DNA of 64,000 nt from Flavobacteriaceae bacterium CP2B. GTDB taxonomy: Bacteria > Bacteroidota > Bacteroidia > Flavobacteriales > Flavobacteriaceae. A model generated the notes under the pieces. It saw only the letters and a list, made by a program, of their open reading frames with translations. It did no database searches and was not told where the DNA came from. Location of the stretch: NCBI GenBank assembly GCA_001683825.1, contig LXTR01000046.1:1-64000 (forward strand), in the 5' to 3' direction. Positions 17,178 through 25,431 of the stretch are shown one piece after another. The number at the start of each line of letters is the position of its first letter. The first letter of the stretch is position 1. The translations under genes and the position numbers were made by a program.

Positions 17178-17468
17178 TTAATATATGACTAGTTTGTTTC
17201 CGTGTTTTGAATACCCCGTCTCAATAGACAGAATCCAATCGTTAATGTCTTCCCAGTCATAACCCCTCTCTTTCAATTCTAAAGGGAAAAGATTCTCAAA
17301 ATCATCACGCATTTCATACATGGCTTCTAATGCTTTTTCTAGCGGACCAAATCTATATACAATATGTGTAAGTATTCTTTTATTTTTCTTTTCTGCTACA
17401 GCTAAATATACATACCGTCTTTCTTTCGCTAAAACAAACTTCAAAAATCCAGGTACTTGACTCAACAT
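17178..17468 (-). CDS. Hypothetical protein (96 aa)
   Basis: Not recognised. Preceded by AAGGAGTGTAA. A soluble mixed alpha/beta protein with a basic stretch near residues 14-32 ('AKERRYVYLAVAEKKNKR') and a C-terminal 'GYDWEDINDWILSIETG' block. Same orientation as bdbC, with 43 bp between them. Confidence 0.6.
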   Translation of the reverse strand: MLSQVPGFLKFVLAKERRYVYLAVAEKKNKRILTHIVYRFGPLEKALEAMYEMRDDFENLFPLELKERGYDWEDINDWILSIETGYSKHGNKLVIY

Positions 17469-17541
17469 TTACACTCCTTTACGGTTTTCCTTACCGAGGT
17501 TAAAAGGATACGAGTAAGGAAAACTATTAAGTCTTACTTTA

Positions 17542-17742
17542 CTAATTTAATAAATGTCCCGTTTTTTTGCTTTGAAAATACAAGAAAACGCTCATCATCA
17601 CAATATTTATTACACCAGCTGCTGCACCGATTTTTGAGATAACATACACATATTCATTATTACTAAATGGTAATAGGCTCGTGAAAATAAATAAAATTGA
17701 AATGATAAAGGATAAGAGCATATTTCTTTTGTTTTCATCCAT
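17542..17742 (-). CDS. Small two-helix membrane protein
   Basis: 66 aa with two hydrophobic segments (about 9-25 and 33-56) and charged ends. GGAGG lies 11 nt before ATG 17742. No family assigned. It sits between the nuclease gene and the 96-aa gene in one orientation. Confidence 0.55.
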   Translation of the reverse strand: MDENKRNMLLSFIISILFIFTSLLPFSNNEYVYVISKIGAAAGVINIVMMSVFLYFQSKKTGHLLN

Positions 17743-17793
17743 TCAAAAAACCTCCATTTTGCACAAATATTTGTATTGCAATGGATTAGGGTG

Positions 17794-18438
17794 CTAAGCT
17801 GCATCATTACGGTTATAATGACGGTTCTTTTCATCTACAAATCCCTTTATGCTCCACACGCCAGCCTTTGCTTCTTTTGCTTCTTTTTCTGCCTCTAACA
17901 TTTCGGGTAGTAATGTAGTATTAGGTTTAAAAATATAGGCTATAATCCCATAACCCGACTTGGCCATTAATTCATTGATGTGTATACCATTACAAAATAC
18001 ATAAGCCAATTTCCTACCGTACTTGTCTTCTTTTGGTCCTTGATCATAAACCAAGGTTACACTTTTCCCATCTAGCTGTTTCTTTAAAAAGAAAGAAGCT
18101 TCTTTTCCCATCTTTTGTGGTGGGATTTTTTGAGATACAGACTCAGGGGTATCCAATAACAGTAACCTTACCGTCTGTTTCTGCCCCTTTACGTTCACGT
18201 CTATCGTATCTCCGTCTTTTATATGTAATACCTTCCCTTTAACGGTCTCTAAGCCTTTTAATTTCCTCTTATAAGCTTCTGGAATATCAACAATATCTTT
18301 CCCTTCTACGTGCTGTTGTATTCCGTTTTGTACTGCTTGGGCAGGTCTCGAATCATTTTTTGTTTGCGCGGAACTGCTGCATGCTGACATTTGAATTACG
18401 AATGATGTTATACAAATAGCTTTAATCCATATTTTCAT
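17794..18438 (-). CDS. Thermonuclease-family lipoprotein (SNase domain)
   Basis: 214 aa. The lipoprotein signal has a lipobox-like 'MSAC' at residues 17-20. The staphylococcal nuclease fold occupies about 65-200, with active-site blocks 'HIKDGDTIDV', 'VRLLLLDTPES' (Arg), 'MGKEASFFLKK' and 'YDQGPKEDKYGRKLAYVF' (second Arg). It should be a Ca2+-dependent, membrane-anchored DNase/RNase on the outside of the cell. Such genes are part of the conserved set of pXO1-like plasmids. An ATG with GGAGGAAGAAATTTCG upstream was used. Confidence 0.9.
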   Translation of the reverse strand: MKIWIKAICITSFVIQMSACSSSAQTKNDSRPAQAVQNGIQQHVEGKDIVDIPEAYKRKLKGLETVKGKVLHIKDGDTIDVNVKGQKQTVRLLLLDTPESVSQKIPPQKMGKEASFFLKKQLDGKSVTLVYDQGPKEDKYGRKLAYVFCNGIHINELMAKSGYGIIAYIFKPNTTLLPEMLEAEKEAKEAKAGVWSIKGFVDEKNRHYNRNDAA

Positions 18439-18482
18439 ATCGAAATTTCTTCCTCCTACTTAAAATACGTAAATAGCTGCGT

Positions 18483-18692
18483 CTAATAAACAAACGGACT
18501 TTCCAATGTATTTACTTCTCGATAATTGCAACATAGGCAAAACTGTATCCATTTTGGATAATCATTATATAGTTCTTTGAATGAATGTTTCTTACAATTC
18601 GGGCATATTGACGCCATGCTTTTTTCATTCTCTTCCTGACTTTTCAATTTTTCAAAAGATACATTAGCAGATGCTATATTACTGGTACACAA
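18483..18692 (-). CDS. Small zinc-ribbon-like protein
   Basis: 69 aa from TTG 18692, chosen for the GGGGG site 7 nt upstream. The C-terminal half has CPNC and CLCC, a likely four-cysteine zinc ribbon. An internal ATG would give a 44-aa version but lacks a site. A terminator-like hairpin of the GGACACACCTA family sits in its leader (18734-18780), so expression is probably attenuated. Confidence 0.55.
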   Translation of the reverse strand: MCTSNIASANVSFEKLKSQEENEKSMASICPNCKKHSFKELYNDYPKWIQFCLCCNYREVNTLESPFVY

Positions 18693-18733
18693 TATATATC
18701 CCCCTTTTGAGTCTTGAAATCTTAAAAATACAT

Positions 18734-18780
18734 AAAAAAGGACACACCTATGGCATATGTATGCGTAGGTGTGTCCTTTT
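18734..18780 (-). promoter_or_regulatory. Leader hairpin, GGACACACCTA family
   Basis: 18740-18750 (GGACACACCTA) pairs with 18766-18776 (TAGGTGTGTCC). On the minus strand it is followed by six T and then the ribosome site of the 69-aa gene. This is an intrinsic-terminator shape placed in a leader. Related copies are at 21551, 48540 and 63961. Confidence 0.75.
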
Positions 18781-18866
18781 GCAAGATAGTTTTAGAAGTA
18801 TTTTGTTACTTTCATCATATCATAGTTCTTATTAATTTTATATATGAAATTTAAGATTTTGCGATA

Positions 18867-21530
18867 TTATTTCTTCTTCTCATATATAAACGTGACTCTC
18901 TTCTGTGTAGAGTCATATGTTAATTTAGCATCGAATGATTTCCCTGTTTTTTTCGATACAAATCCTTTTACTGTATCCGTCATATTCTTTTCTAATAATT
19001 TCTTGATTTGACTGGCTGTAATTCTTTTTTCAAGTATCATTCCTGAAACAATAAAATCACAACCCCTCTTGTATTGTTCGCATAGATAGTTTGTTTTCCC
19101 GATTATGACTCTACTCTGGCATAATGGACATTTACCTACCGTACGATCATCTGTAGTTGGAAATTCAAAACAAATACTAAGATCCGTTTTTAATCGAATC
19201 GCAGCTGTGAATTCTCCTTTTTCTCCACTAAAACCATTGATGAAGTCTGTCACATGATTATTCACTAGTTTTTTAATCTGGCTATCGGATAATTTCTTAC
19301 CTTTAATTTTAGCCGGCAACATAAAATCGCATCCGTTTTGATATTCTGAGCACCCAAAAAACGTTTTACGGTTTAGAATTTTTCCTTTTTGACACTTTGG
19401 ACACTGCCCTAGCGATAATTCTTCAACTGAAGGCAAATTAAAGCTGACTTCACCGTTAACAAATGCTAGATACGCAGAAAATTCTTTACCATTAGATTTA
19501 AAACCTTTTATAATGTCCGTTTTATTCTCTTCAAACAGTTTTTTAACTTGTGCTGTGGGAATCGTTTTTTCCTTTACTCTTTTGGGTAATCCCTTGTTAC
19601 AGTTCGGGTGATTGCTACACCCGAAAAACTTTCCTCTATCTAAGATTATTCCATTTCCACAAGGGCATTGGCATACTTCTATTTGTTTCTTCCAGGTCTC
19701 TATTAGATTATACGAAACTGTGTCAGGGATTCTTATAATCTCTTGTGTTATTTTTTGTACAAACGCATTTGTTTGTGCAATAAAGTTCTCATAACTCATT
19801 TCATTCTTTTCAATGCGATGTATCATTCCTTCCATTTCTGCTGTGTACAACGGATCTTTAATTTGCTGAACGGGAAATTGTTCAATAAAGGCACGGCCAA
19901 TTGGAGTTGTTATAATTTTCCCCTTTTCAATGTCTATAAAGTTCTTCTCGTGTAAAACGGGAATAAAAGCCGCTTCCGTTGCTACGGTTCCAATTCGTTT
20001 TCCTTTCATCAGCTCTTTTAAATGTTCATCATCAATTTTACGACCAGCCGTTTCCATAAAAGTAAGAATTGAGCTTTCTGTGTGTAGAGCTGGTTTCTTT
20101 GTTTTGGATTCCTGTAACTCAAAATCATAGATTTGAAGTTCTTGTCCTTTCTGCAGGATAGGAACTTTAAATGTTTCCACACTTTCTTCCTTTACTTCCT
20201 CTTGGAACACTTCTAGGAAACCTTTTTCTCGAAGCACACTTTCTTTTATTTGATAAGTATTTCCCATTGCATCAATAAGGGATACATCTCTTACCAGGTA
20301 CACTGCAGGACGCATGAAATTGCCCACAAAACGTTTTACCACGAGGCTATATAGTTGTTTTTCAATCTCTGGACGACCTTCCTCTTGATATTGTTTAGTC
20401 GTCGGTATAATGGCAAAATGGCTTGATACAAGATCATCATCAAATGTTTTATGTTTTATATCAATGGCGTCAATATCGACGGATTGTACCAGTAAAGAAT
20501 AACGACTCTTAGCTAGCGCCTGCATAACACCTTTTACCCGATCCACTTGTTCTGTAGGTAAATGCCTAGACGAAGAGCGTGGATAGGTTATGAAACCTTC
20601 TTCATACAAGTTCTGAATGTGTTTTTTTGCAGTTTCAGCATTAATTTGTAATTGTGCATGGGCGTCTTTGTACAAGTCCGTTAAGTTGTATAGCAATTTA
20701 GGATTTTGTTTCCTAGTGCCCTCTTTAAAATCCTCAACCGTGAGATATTGATCTTTTAGGTTCTCCCCCAAACTTTTTAATGGAGATGGGTTTAACACCT
20801 GGTCTTCTGTTTTCATAACTGGTTTAAGTCCTAAATCTGTTATTAGCTGCAGATGATAATAAGATTGCTCCCTATAGTTTTCAATCGCTAACTCCCGCTG
20901 GCGTATCTCATGTAGCAAACACATTTGTACACGTCCAGATGACAATAAGAATTTATTTTGTGCTAATTTCGTGGTACATCCCCTGGTTATATTCATACCT
21001 AATAGATAATCCAAATACTGCCTTGCTTTAGCAGAATAAGCTAGTCCATCATACTTAGACGCGCTTTCTAATCGATTGAGAGCTGCTTCTAGTTCTGCAG
21101 CTTCAAAGGAGGATTTATATACGCGAGATTGCTTTTTATTCACCCCTGCGTATTCGTACACTTCCCTATAGATTAACTCTCCCTCGCGGTCCGCGTCACA
21201 AATATTCACGGCATGGTCAACATCAGGTCGCTGTAACAGTTTAACAAGTATTTGTAGTTGCTCTGCATTCTCTTGTATCACCTTATACGATGGCTGAAAA
21301 ATTAAAGGTAAATGCTCTAACTGAAACAACTTATACTTTGGATCCATCTCTTCCGGATTTTTTAGTTCAAGCAGATGTCCACGGCACCAACTGACAATAT
21401 AATGATCATTTTCATAATAACCGTAATAAGGTTTGCTACCAATGTACTTTTGTGAATGACGGAAGCGTGGCGATTTCATAATTTCATTGGCCACTTTTGG
21501 TTTTTCTGCAATAAATAACGTTTTCCCCAT
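18867..21530 (-). CDS. topB: Type IA DNA topoisomerase (topoisomerase III type)
   Basis: 887 aa from ATG 21530 (AAGGAGG in front). The toprim domain shows 'FIAEKPKVANEI' (residues 6-17) and DADREGEL (112-119); the catalytic tyrosine is Tyr316 in 'EEGFITYPRSSSRHLP'. After about residue 590 come three repeated C-terminal modules of zinc-ribbon type ('CQCPCGNGIILDRGKFFGC', 'CPKCQKGKILNRKTFFGC', 'CPLCQSRVIIGKTNY') each followed by a topoisomerase C-terminal repeat. It relaxes or decatenates plasmid DNA, useful for replication or transfer. A leader hairpin lies just before its ribosome site, and its first codons are duplicated as a fragment at 24640-24714. Confidence 0.93.
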   Translation of the reverse strand: MGKTLFIAEKPKVANEIMKSPRFRHSQKYIGSKPYYGYYENDHYIVSWCRGHLLELKNPEEMDPKYKLFQLEHLPLIFQPSYKVIQENAEQLQILVKLLQRPDVDHAVNICDADREGELIYREVYEYAGVNKKQSRVYKSSFEAAELEAALNRLESASKYDGLAYSAKARQYLDYLLGMNITRGCTTKLAQNKFLLSSGRVQMCLLHEIRQRELAIENYREQSYYHLQLITDLGLKPVMKTEDQVLNPSPLKSLGENLKDQYLTVEDFKEGTRKQNPKLLYNLTDLYKDAHAQLQINAETAKKHIQNLYEEGFITYPRSSSRHLPTEQVDRVKGVMQALAKSRYSLLVQSVDIDAIDIKHKTFDDDLVSSHFAIIPTTKQYQEEGRPEIEKQLYSLVVKRFVGNFMRPAVYLVRDVSLIDAMGNTYQIKESVLREKGFLEVFQEEVKEESVETFKVPILQKGQELQIYDFELQESKTKKPALHTESSILTFMETAGRKIDDEHLKELMKGKRIGTVATEAAFIPVLHEKNFIDIEKGKIITTPIGRAFIEQFPVQQIKDPLYTAEMEGMIHRIEKNEMSYENFIAQTNAFVQKITQEIIRIPDTVSYNLIETWKKQIEVCQCPCGNGIILDRGKFFGCSNHPNCNKGLPKRVKEKTIPTAQVKKLFEENKTDIIKGFKSNGKEFSAYLAFVNGEVSFNLPSVEELSLGQCPKCQKGKILNRKTFFGCSEYQNGCDFMLPAKIKGKKLSDSQIKKLVNNHVTDFINGFSGEKGEFTAAIRLKTDLSICFEFPTTDDRTVGKCPLCQSRVIIGKTNYLCEQYKRGCDFIVSGMILEKRITASQIKKLLEKNMTDTVKGFVSKKTGKSFDAKLTYDSTQKRVTFIYEKKK

Positions 21531-21550
21531 AACTTTTTCCTCCTTAAACA

Positions 21551-21597
21551 AAAAAAGGACACACCTACGCTATGGTTATGCGTAGGTGTGTCCTTTT
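21551..21597 (-). promoter_or_regulatory. Leader hairpin before topB, GGACACACCTA family
   Basis: 21557-21570 (GGACACACCTACGC) pairs perfectly with 21580-21593. On the minus strand seven T follow, then AAGGAGG of topB. A transcript entering topB must pass this intrinsic terminator, so it is an attenuator candidate or a boundary element. Confidence 0.8.
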
Positions 21598-21679
21598 GCA
21601 ATCTGATTTTTTAGTATTGAATTATTTATATCATAACATTGCCTCTATTTATATACAAATACAATCATTGTTCAATGAG

Positions 21680-21842
21680 ACTTCTAAATATCTATTGGTT
21701 TGTTTAAACTTCGCCATGATTTTGCGATGTGCCAAGCGTTTCCCCAATTTCAAAACATTTATTGTTATGTTTTAACCAGTAGATCGTTAAGTATTACGAG
21801 GACTTATAAGACATTTCAATACATCTATTGTTATGTTTTAAC
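21680..21842 (-). CRISPR. Degenerate three-repeat CRISPR mini-array (type V-F)
   Basis: Three 30-bp repeats at 21813-21842, 21747-21776 and 21680-21709, with 36- and 37-bp spacers (period 66-67). Read on the minus strand the first two start GTTAAAACATAACAATA and end TTGAAAT; they differ at two positions. The third, distal repeat matches 22 of 30 bases. A further unit is not recognisable on either side. The array lies downstream of the tracrRNA and cas12f in the same orientation, the known V-F order. No cas1/cas2 is visible. Confidence 0.6.
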
Positions 21843-21922
21843 CCCGATAATATATGGATTTTTAACAATGAATTTTGCGACGATCCCTTATATATCAACA
21901 ATATCCTGCTTTTTTACCAGCA

Positions 21923-22075
21923 AATTAATGTATTATGTAACGGTCTTTGTGTTACATCCTTCAAAGCATTCAGAATGCCTATGTATCAATGTTTTTTAAC
22001 ATTCGATACTACCTTACGGGGCGTTGACACTTGGTAAATTTACCGTGTATCACTTCTCCATTTATGGCGTGGAAA
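21923..22075 (-). ncRNA. Cas12f tracrRNA
   Basis: On the minus strand this region contains GAGAAGTG, then AACGCCCCGTAAGGTAG, then hairpins GTATC..GATAC (with AATGTT/AACATT), GCATTC-T-GAATGC and ATGTAAC-ACAAAGACC-GTTACAT. GTAAGGTAG and the loop ACAAAGACC occur, as I recall, in the tracrRNA of AsCas12f1 from Acidibacillus. After the last hairpin AATACATT can pair with GATGTATT of the CRISPR repeat, as an anti-repeat should. The 5' end is uncertain and may lie in the cas12f 3' end. Confidence 0.65.
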
Positions 22076-22096
22076 TCCGCCAAACTACTACCTTAT

Positions 22097-23449
22097 TTAA
22101 TTAATATTTTCCATCTGCTCTATATACTGTTCTTTATATTTTGTTAAATTTAATTTTTCTTGTAACTTCAATTGTTTTTGTATTACCTTCTCAATATTGT
22201 ACACAGAAATGTTTTTGGCAGCATTGTAGTCTGCATGAACTTTAAAACTACATTGCTGACATTCAAAGGTAGATTGATTTTGCCGATTATTTTTATGGAT
22301 ATACCCACATTCACTACATCGTTGACTTGTATAGGATGGGTCAATTTTCACCACTTTAATCCCATATTGATTTGCCTGATTCTTGATTTTTTCCTGCAAA
22401 TCAAAATACGTCCAATTTTTTAGGAATGCTTGTTCTTTACTTATTCCTTGTAAATCCTCTAATTGTATAGTGCCACAATTATATTTTAAACACTGTTGCA
22501 CTATATAATTGGCATACTTATGATTCGTAGCATTTCTAAACTTGGCTATTTTATCATTTAGTACTTCAATTGGTTTAATTCGTTTTTTACGGCCTTTACC
22601 TATCCTATTTCCACTACAATACTTACCTTGGCGTAATAAACTTATACGTCTATGCTCAATTTTTTTCGAAAAGCCTCAATTTCTTCACCACTAATTGCCT
22701 CTCTTACCAAACCTTTATTAAACGCAAAATAGAGAACATTTATTTTCCCCATATCTATGCCCATAATTAAATCTTCATCAAATTTAAGTTCTTCTTTTAT
22801 ATTTGACTTATAAGTAATAGATAAATACCATTTCTTTTTATGTTTATGGAGCATGCAAGCGCCTTTGGCATATGTACTATCAATTATTCTATCTAAAATT
22901 ACCTTCATACTATTTTGTTTTCTTGTCGATAATTTCACTAAGATTTTACCATTGGGTAAATTGTTTTCTTTTATAAATTTTGATGAAAAAAGAGATACGC
23001 TTGCGATATAATCACCACTCTTTTCTTTTATTATCTGAATAGAGTTTCCATGAATATCAATTGGTAAATTGTTTCGGAATGAAGGAATGGACATCTCACC
23101 ACTCCAAATTTCTTTTTTTCTACTATTCCAGGTCTTAATTGTCTTCTGTAGAGTAGTGGACATATTGGCTTTATTAATATCTTGATATTCTTCTTTTAAC
23201 TGATCATAAATATATCCACTTATGGTTTTTTGAGTACACCCATATAATTGTTGGGCACTTGGATATTGGCCAGTATCTTTAAAGTGCTTCAATGATTGAT
23301 TATCATATTCCCACAATTTTTGTATAGTTCTATTCCCAATAGTTCTAAAATGATAATGAAAGTGTACGTAAATATATTTCAAACGTCTTCCATTCTATAT
23401 TTACAGGACAGACTATTTGGTATTTCATTACTTTTACAGCTATGCTCAA
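22097..23449 (-). pseudogene. cas12f: Cas12f (type V-F / V-U3) effector with two frameshifts
   Basis: About 450 codons, close to the 422 aa of AsCas12f1. TTG 23449 follows GAGGTGA. The N-terminal frame (...MKYQIVCPVNIEWKTFEIYLRTLS) needs a one-base shift near 23360 to join the main part, which reads 'MSTTLQKTIKTWNSRKKEIW', 'SGEMSIPSFRNNLPIDI' and 'GDYIAS', all with clear Cas12f counterparts. A second shift lies in a run of seven A at 22661-22667, after 'EEIEAFRKK'; the other frame resumes 'IEHRRISLLRQGKY'. RuvC residues are present: 'MGIDMGK', 'IQLEDLQGI', 'HADYNAAKN', plus the zinc ribbon CSEC...CQQC. Apart from two single-base indels the gene is complete, so decay is recent or one indel is a sequencing error. 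A stand-alone TnpB is less likely, because a tracrRNA and repeats follow. Confidence 0.8.
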
Positions 23450-23766
23450 ATATGTCACCTCACCATTATATTAATCAATACATCAATATAACCGTTTTAT
23501 TAAAAAATATATTCTTTTTAGCTTTTATCCTTATTTGTGCTGCATTAAAATATATACTAAAATGTAGTACCCTGTCCCACTCGTAACGGAACTAATGTTT
23601 TAATATTTAAAGAAAAGACGATTGTTTATCATAAATGTAAGGATATTATTCTAATTCGAAAAAAATTTTCCATATAAATATCCGTTCGACAATATATGAC
23701 ATTTTATAAATGTATATTGTGTTATGATATCGAAGGATTTATCTACAGTAGGAGGAACGCATAAAT
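23450..23766. other. AT-rich gap without a gene
   Basis: The start regions of cas12f (minus) and the lipoprotein gene (plus) diverge here. I see no coding sequence or strong hairpin. Confidence 0.5.
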
Positions 23767-24195
23767 ATGTTAAAAAAATTATCAGTATTTCTTATTGGTA
23801 CTTTGCTATTGTTTGGTTTAGCAGCCTGTGATAGCATCAAATCGGTGGCTAGCGATGTTACAGTAGGAAAAGTAATTGAAGAATTTAAGGCTGCAGGACT
23901 TGAAGCAGAACAGCCTAGTGATCTACCGGAAAAAGAATTTGGGAATACTAGAAAAGATGCGAAACGCATTCTTGTACCAGCACTAGGAGAAGATAGTGGT
24001 GGTAGAATATTTGAGTTTAAAAACAAACAAGATCTTGAACAAGCGAAAAAGTACTATGACGATTTAGGTAACGGTAATCAAATGTTATTCTCTCATACTT
24101 ACGCAAAAGGTAATTTTCTTTTACAAATGAATGGTGACATGGAAGATGCCCAATTTAACAAATATAAAGAAGTAATGGACAAAATAATTAAGTAA
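23767..24195 (+). CDS. Small lipoprotein
   Basis: 142 aa. An N-terminal signal with lipobox 'GLAAC' (about residue 21) is followed by a soluble domain with 'GKVIEEFKAAGLEAEQ' and 'GGRIFEFKNKQDLEQAKKYY' (quoted in part). The layout of a VGKVIEEFKAAGLEAE helix plus 'FEF' strand resembles small stress-type lipoproteins of Bacillus; no function is known to me. AGGAGG lies 10 nt before ATG. A terminator hairpin follows at 24298. Confidence 0.75.
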   Translation: MLKKLSVFLIGTLLLFGLAACDSIKSVASDVTVGKVIEEFKAAGLEAEQPSDLPEKEFGNTRKDAKRILVPALGEDSGGRIFEFKNKQDLEQAKKYYDDLGNGNQMLFSHTYAKGNFLLQMNGDMEDAQFNKYKEVMDKIIK

Positions 24196-24297
24196 GTTAA
24201 GGAATCCGCTTTCATTTTTCAGATAATATGATATGATTATATTTGGATGGTAGCTCGTATACATCTTATTAAATTTAAAGTGGTTATCAAGTCGAAG

Positions 24298-24325
24298 AAA
24301 AGGCACTCAAATGAGTGTCTTTTCT
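24298..24325 (+). terminator. Rho-independent terminator
   Basis: AAAAGGCACTC pairs with GAGTGTCTTTT over AAAT. It ends the lipoprotein transcript. Confidence 0.7.
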
Positions 24326-24391
24326 TATGGACAAAGTAATATAAATTATATTATAAATATATAGTAATTATAAGTAAATGAGGTGTATATC

Positions 24392-24592
24392 ATAATTAAT
24401 TTCGAGCCATTAAGTCCAGTTATGAATGACATAGCAATCAAGCTTGCCATGGTACTATTTATACCGTTATTCCTAGCATTAATTGTCAAAGTTATACTTA
24501 TGAAATTTATGAAAGAGTCGATTGCTGGCAGAATTGCAAGTCTATCTCTCTTATTTTTCATGTACTATGTATTTATATTTGTTACAGGGTAA
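24392..24592 (+). CDS. Small membrane protein with non-standard start
   Basis: About 66 aa with two hydrophobic segments ('LAMVLFIPLFLALIVKVIL' and 'LSLLFFMYYVFIFVTG'). The ribosome site GAGGTG (24379-24385) points to codon 24392, which is ATA, followed by ATT AAT TTC. An ancestral ATG may have mutated to ATA; otherwise GTG 24383 or ATG 24422 must be used. No family recognised. Expression is uncertain. Confidence 0.45.
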   Translation: MINFEPLSPVMNDIAIKLAMVLFIPLFLALIVKVILMKFMKESIAGRIASLSLLFFMYYVFIFVTG

Positions 24593-24639
24593 ACAGGTAT
24601 CTTAGGGTGTCTGTTCCTTTTAAAAGTTAGAATCAAAGT

Positions 24640-24714
24640 GATTTTATAATTTCATTGGCCACTTTTAGTTTTTCTGCAATAAATAATGTTTTCCCCATAA
24701 CTTTTTCCTCCTTT
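24640..24714 (-). pseudogene. Fragment duplicating the 5' end of topB
   Basis: The ribosome site and first roughly 18 codons of topB (MGKTLFIAEKLKVANEII) recur here with a few substitutions relative to 21475-21545. Homology stops upstream of the ribosome site and downstream at 'IIKS'. It is a remnant of a duplication or of a lost second topoisomerase gene. Confidence 0.8.
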
Positions 24715-24780
24715 TGTAACATAATATCACTATATTAATTTACATTAATTATAACACTTTTTATTTCTAAAATATATTTT

Positions 24781-24894
24781 TTAGCCATTCTTTTTCATCA
24801 CAAAATCTTTTTTGTTTCCTTTTAACTTGTAATACTTCATGTTAAGACGAATAGCTACTATGGAGATTACTAAGAACCCTAGTACATATAACAT
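24781..24894 (-). CDS. Tiny membrane protein (37 aa)
   Basis: ATG 24894 follows GGAG by 7 nt and lies 18 bp after the NERD gene stop. One hydrophobic helix (MLYVLGFLVISIVAIRL) and a basic tail ending 'KKNG'. Likely co-transcribed with the NERD gene. No function known. Confidence 0.5.
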   Translation of the reverse strand: MLYVLGFLVISIVAIRLNMKYYKLKGNKKDFVMKKNG

Positions 24895-24911
24895 GTCTGA
24901 TTCTCCATTTC

Positions 24912-25415
24912 TTATTGCTTAGCGAACTTATTGTGTAAATACTTCACATGTTTCTCTTTAGAATGAACATTTACTCTTTTTAGACTGCATTTTGGATGAA
25001 ATGCTGCCATAGAGATACACGGCAGCTGTTGTTCTATTAACCATTCAATGGCTTTTATATGTTTATAGTTTTGGTGAAATGGATTTTGAAAAGAGGATTT
25101 CTTTCTAAAAATACCCTGTGTCCACCTTGCCGCTTTCTCACTTCCATAGATCCAGCCCTCATAGTTCTTCGTCTCCACAACAAATACACCTGTTTCAGCA
25201 ATAACAATATGGTCAATTTGTGTTGTATCACCGTACTCCGTATAAACCGTCACATTATGTAATACATAGTAACTTTTTGGATCTAATTTACTTAGCATAC
25301 GTTTCACCAGTTTCTCTCCGGCTTTTCCTTTCCATTTCGGTACATGTTTTTTCACAACACTATTCAACGGAATCAGAACCGCAATGAGAATTAATTCAAA
25401 TATCAACACTTCCAT
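24912..25415 (-). CDS. Membrane-anchored NERD-domain protein
   Basis: 167 aa. One N-terminal membrane helix is followed by a NERD (nuclease-related) domain with 'GKAGEKLVKRMLSKL', 'YGDTTQIDHIVIAETGVFVVE' (quoted in part) and 'TKNYEGWIYG', which supplies the D and ExK pattern of PD-(D/E)xK nucleases. NERD proteins are common on large Bacillus plasmids (pXO1 is a founding example); their substrate is unknown. The gene continues an operon with the membrane protein at 25432-25815, 16 bp upstream. Confidence 0.85.
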   Translation of the reverse strand: MEVLIFELILIAVLIPLNSVVKKHVPKWKGKAGEKLVKRMLSKLDPKSYYVLHNVTVYTEYGDTTQIDHIVIAETGVFVVETKNYEGWIYGSEKAARWTQGIFRKKSSFQNPFHQNYKHIKAIEWLIEQQLPCISMAAFHPKCSLKRVNVHSKEKHVKYLHNKFAKQ

Positions 25416-25431
25416 AATAGAATCCCCCTTT

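Noticed and set aside
21887-21999. Further repeats of the mini-array towards cas12f
   Set aside because: Short TTTTTTAAC/TTTTTTACC matches occur, but they fall out of the 66-67-bp register and belong to the tracrRNA hairpins.
22097-23382. Two separate IS605 TnpB pseudogenes
   Set aside because: Both frames join at an A7 run into one Cas12f-like protein, a tracrRNA and repeats follow, and no transposon end hairpin of the CCCCACT type is seen.
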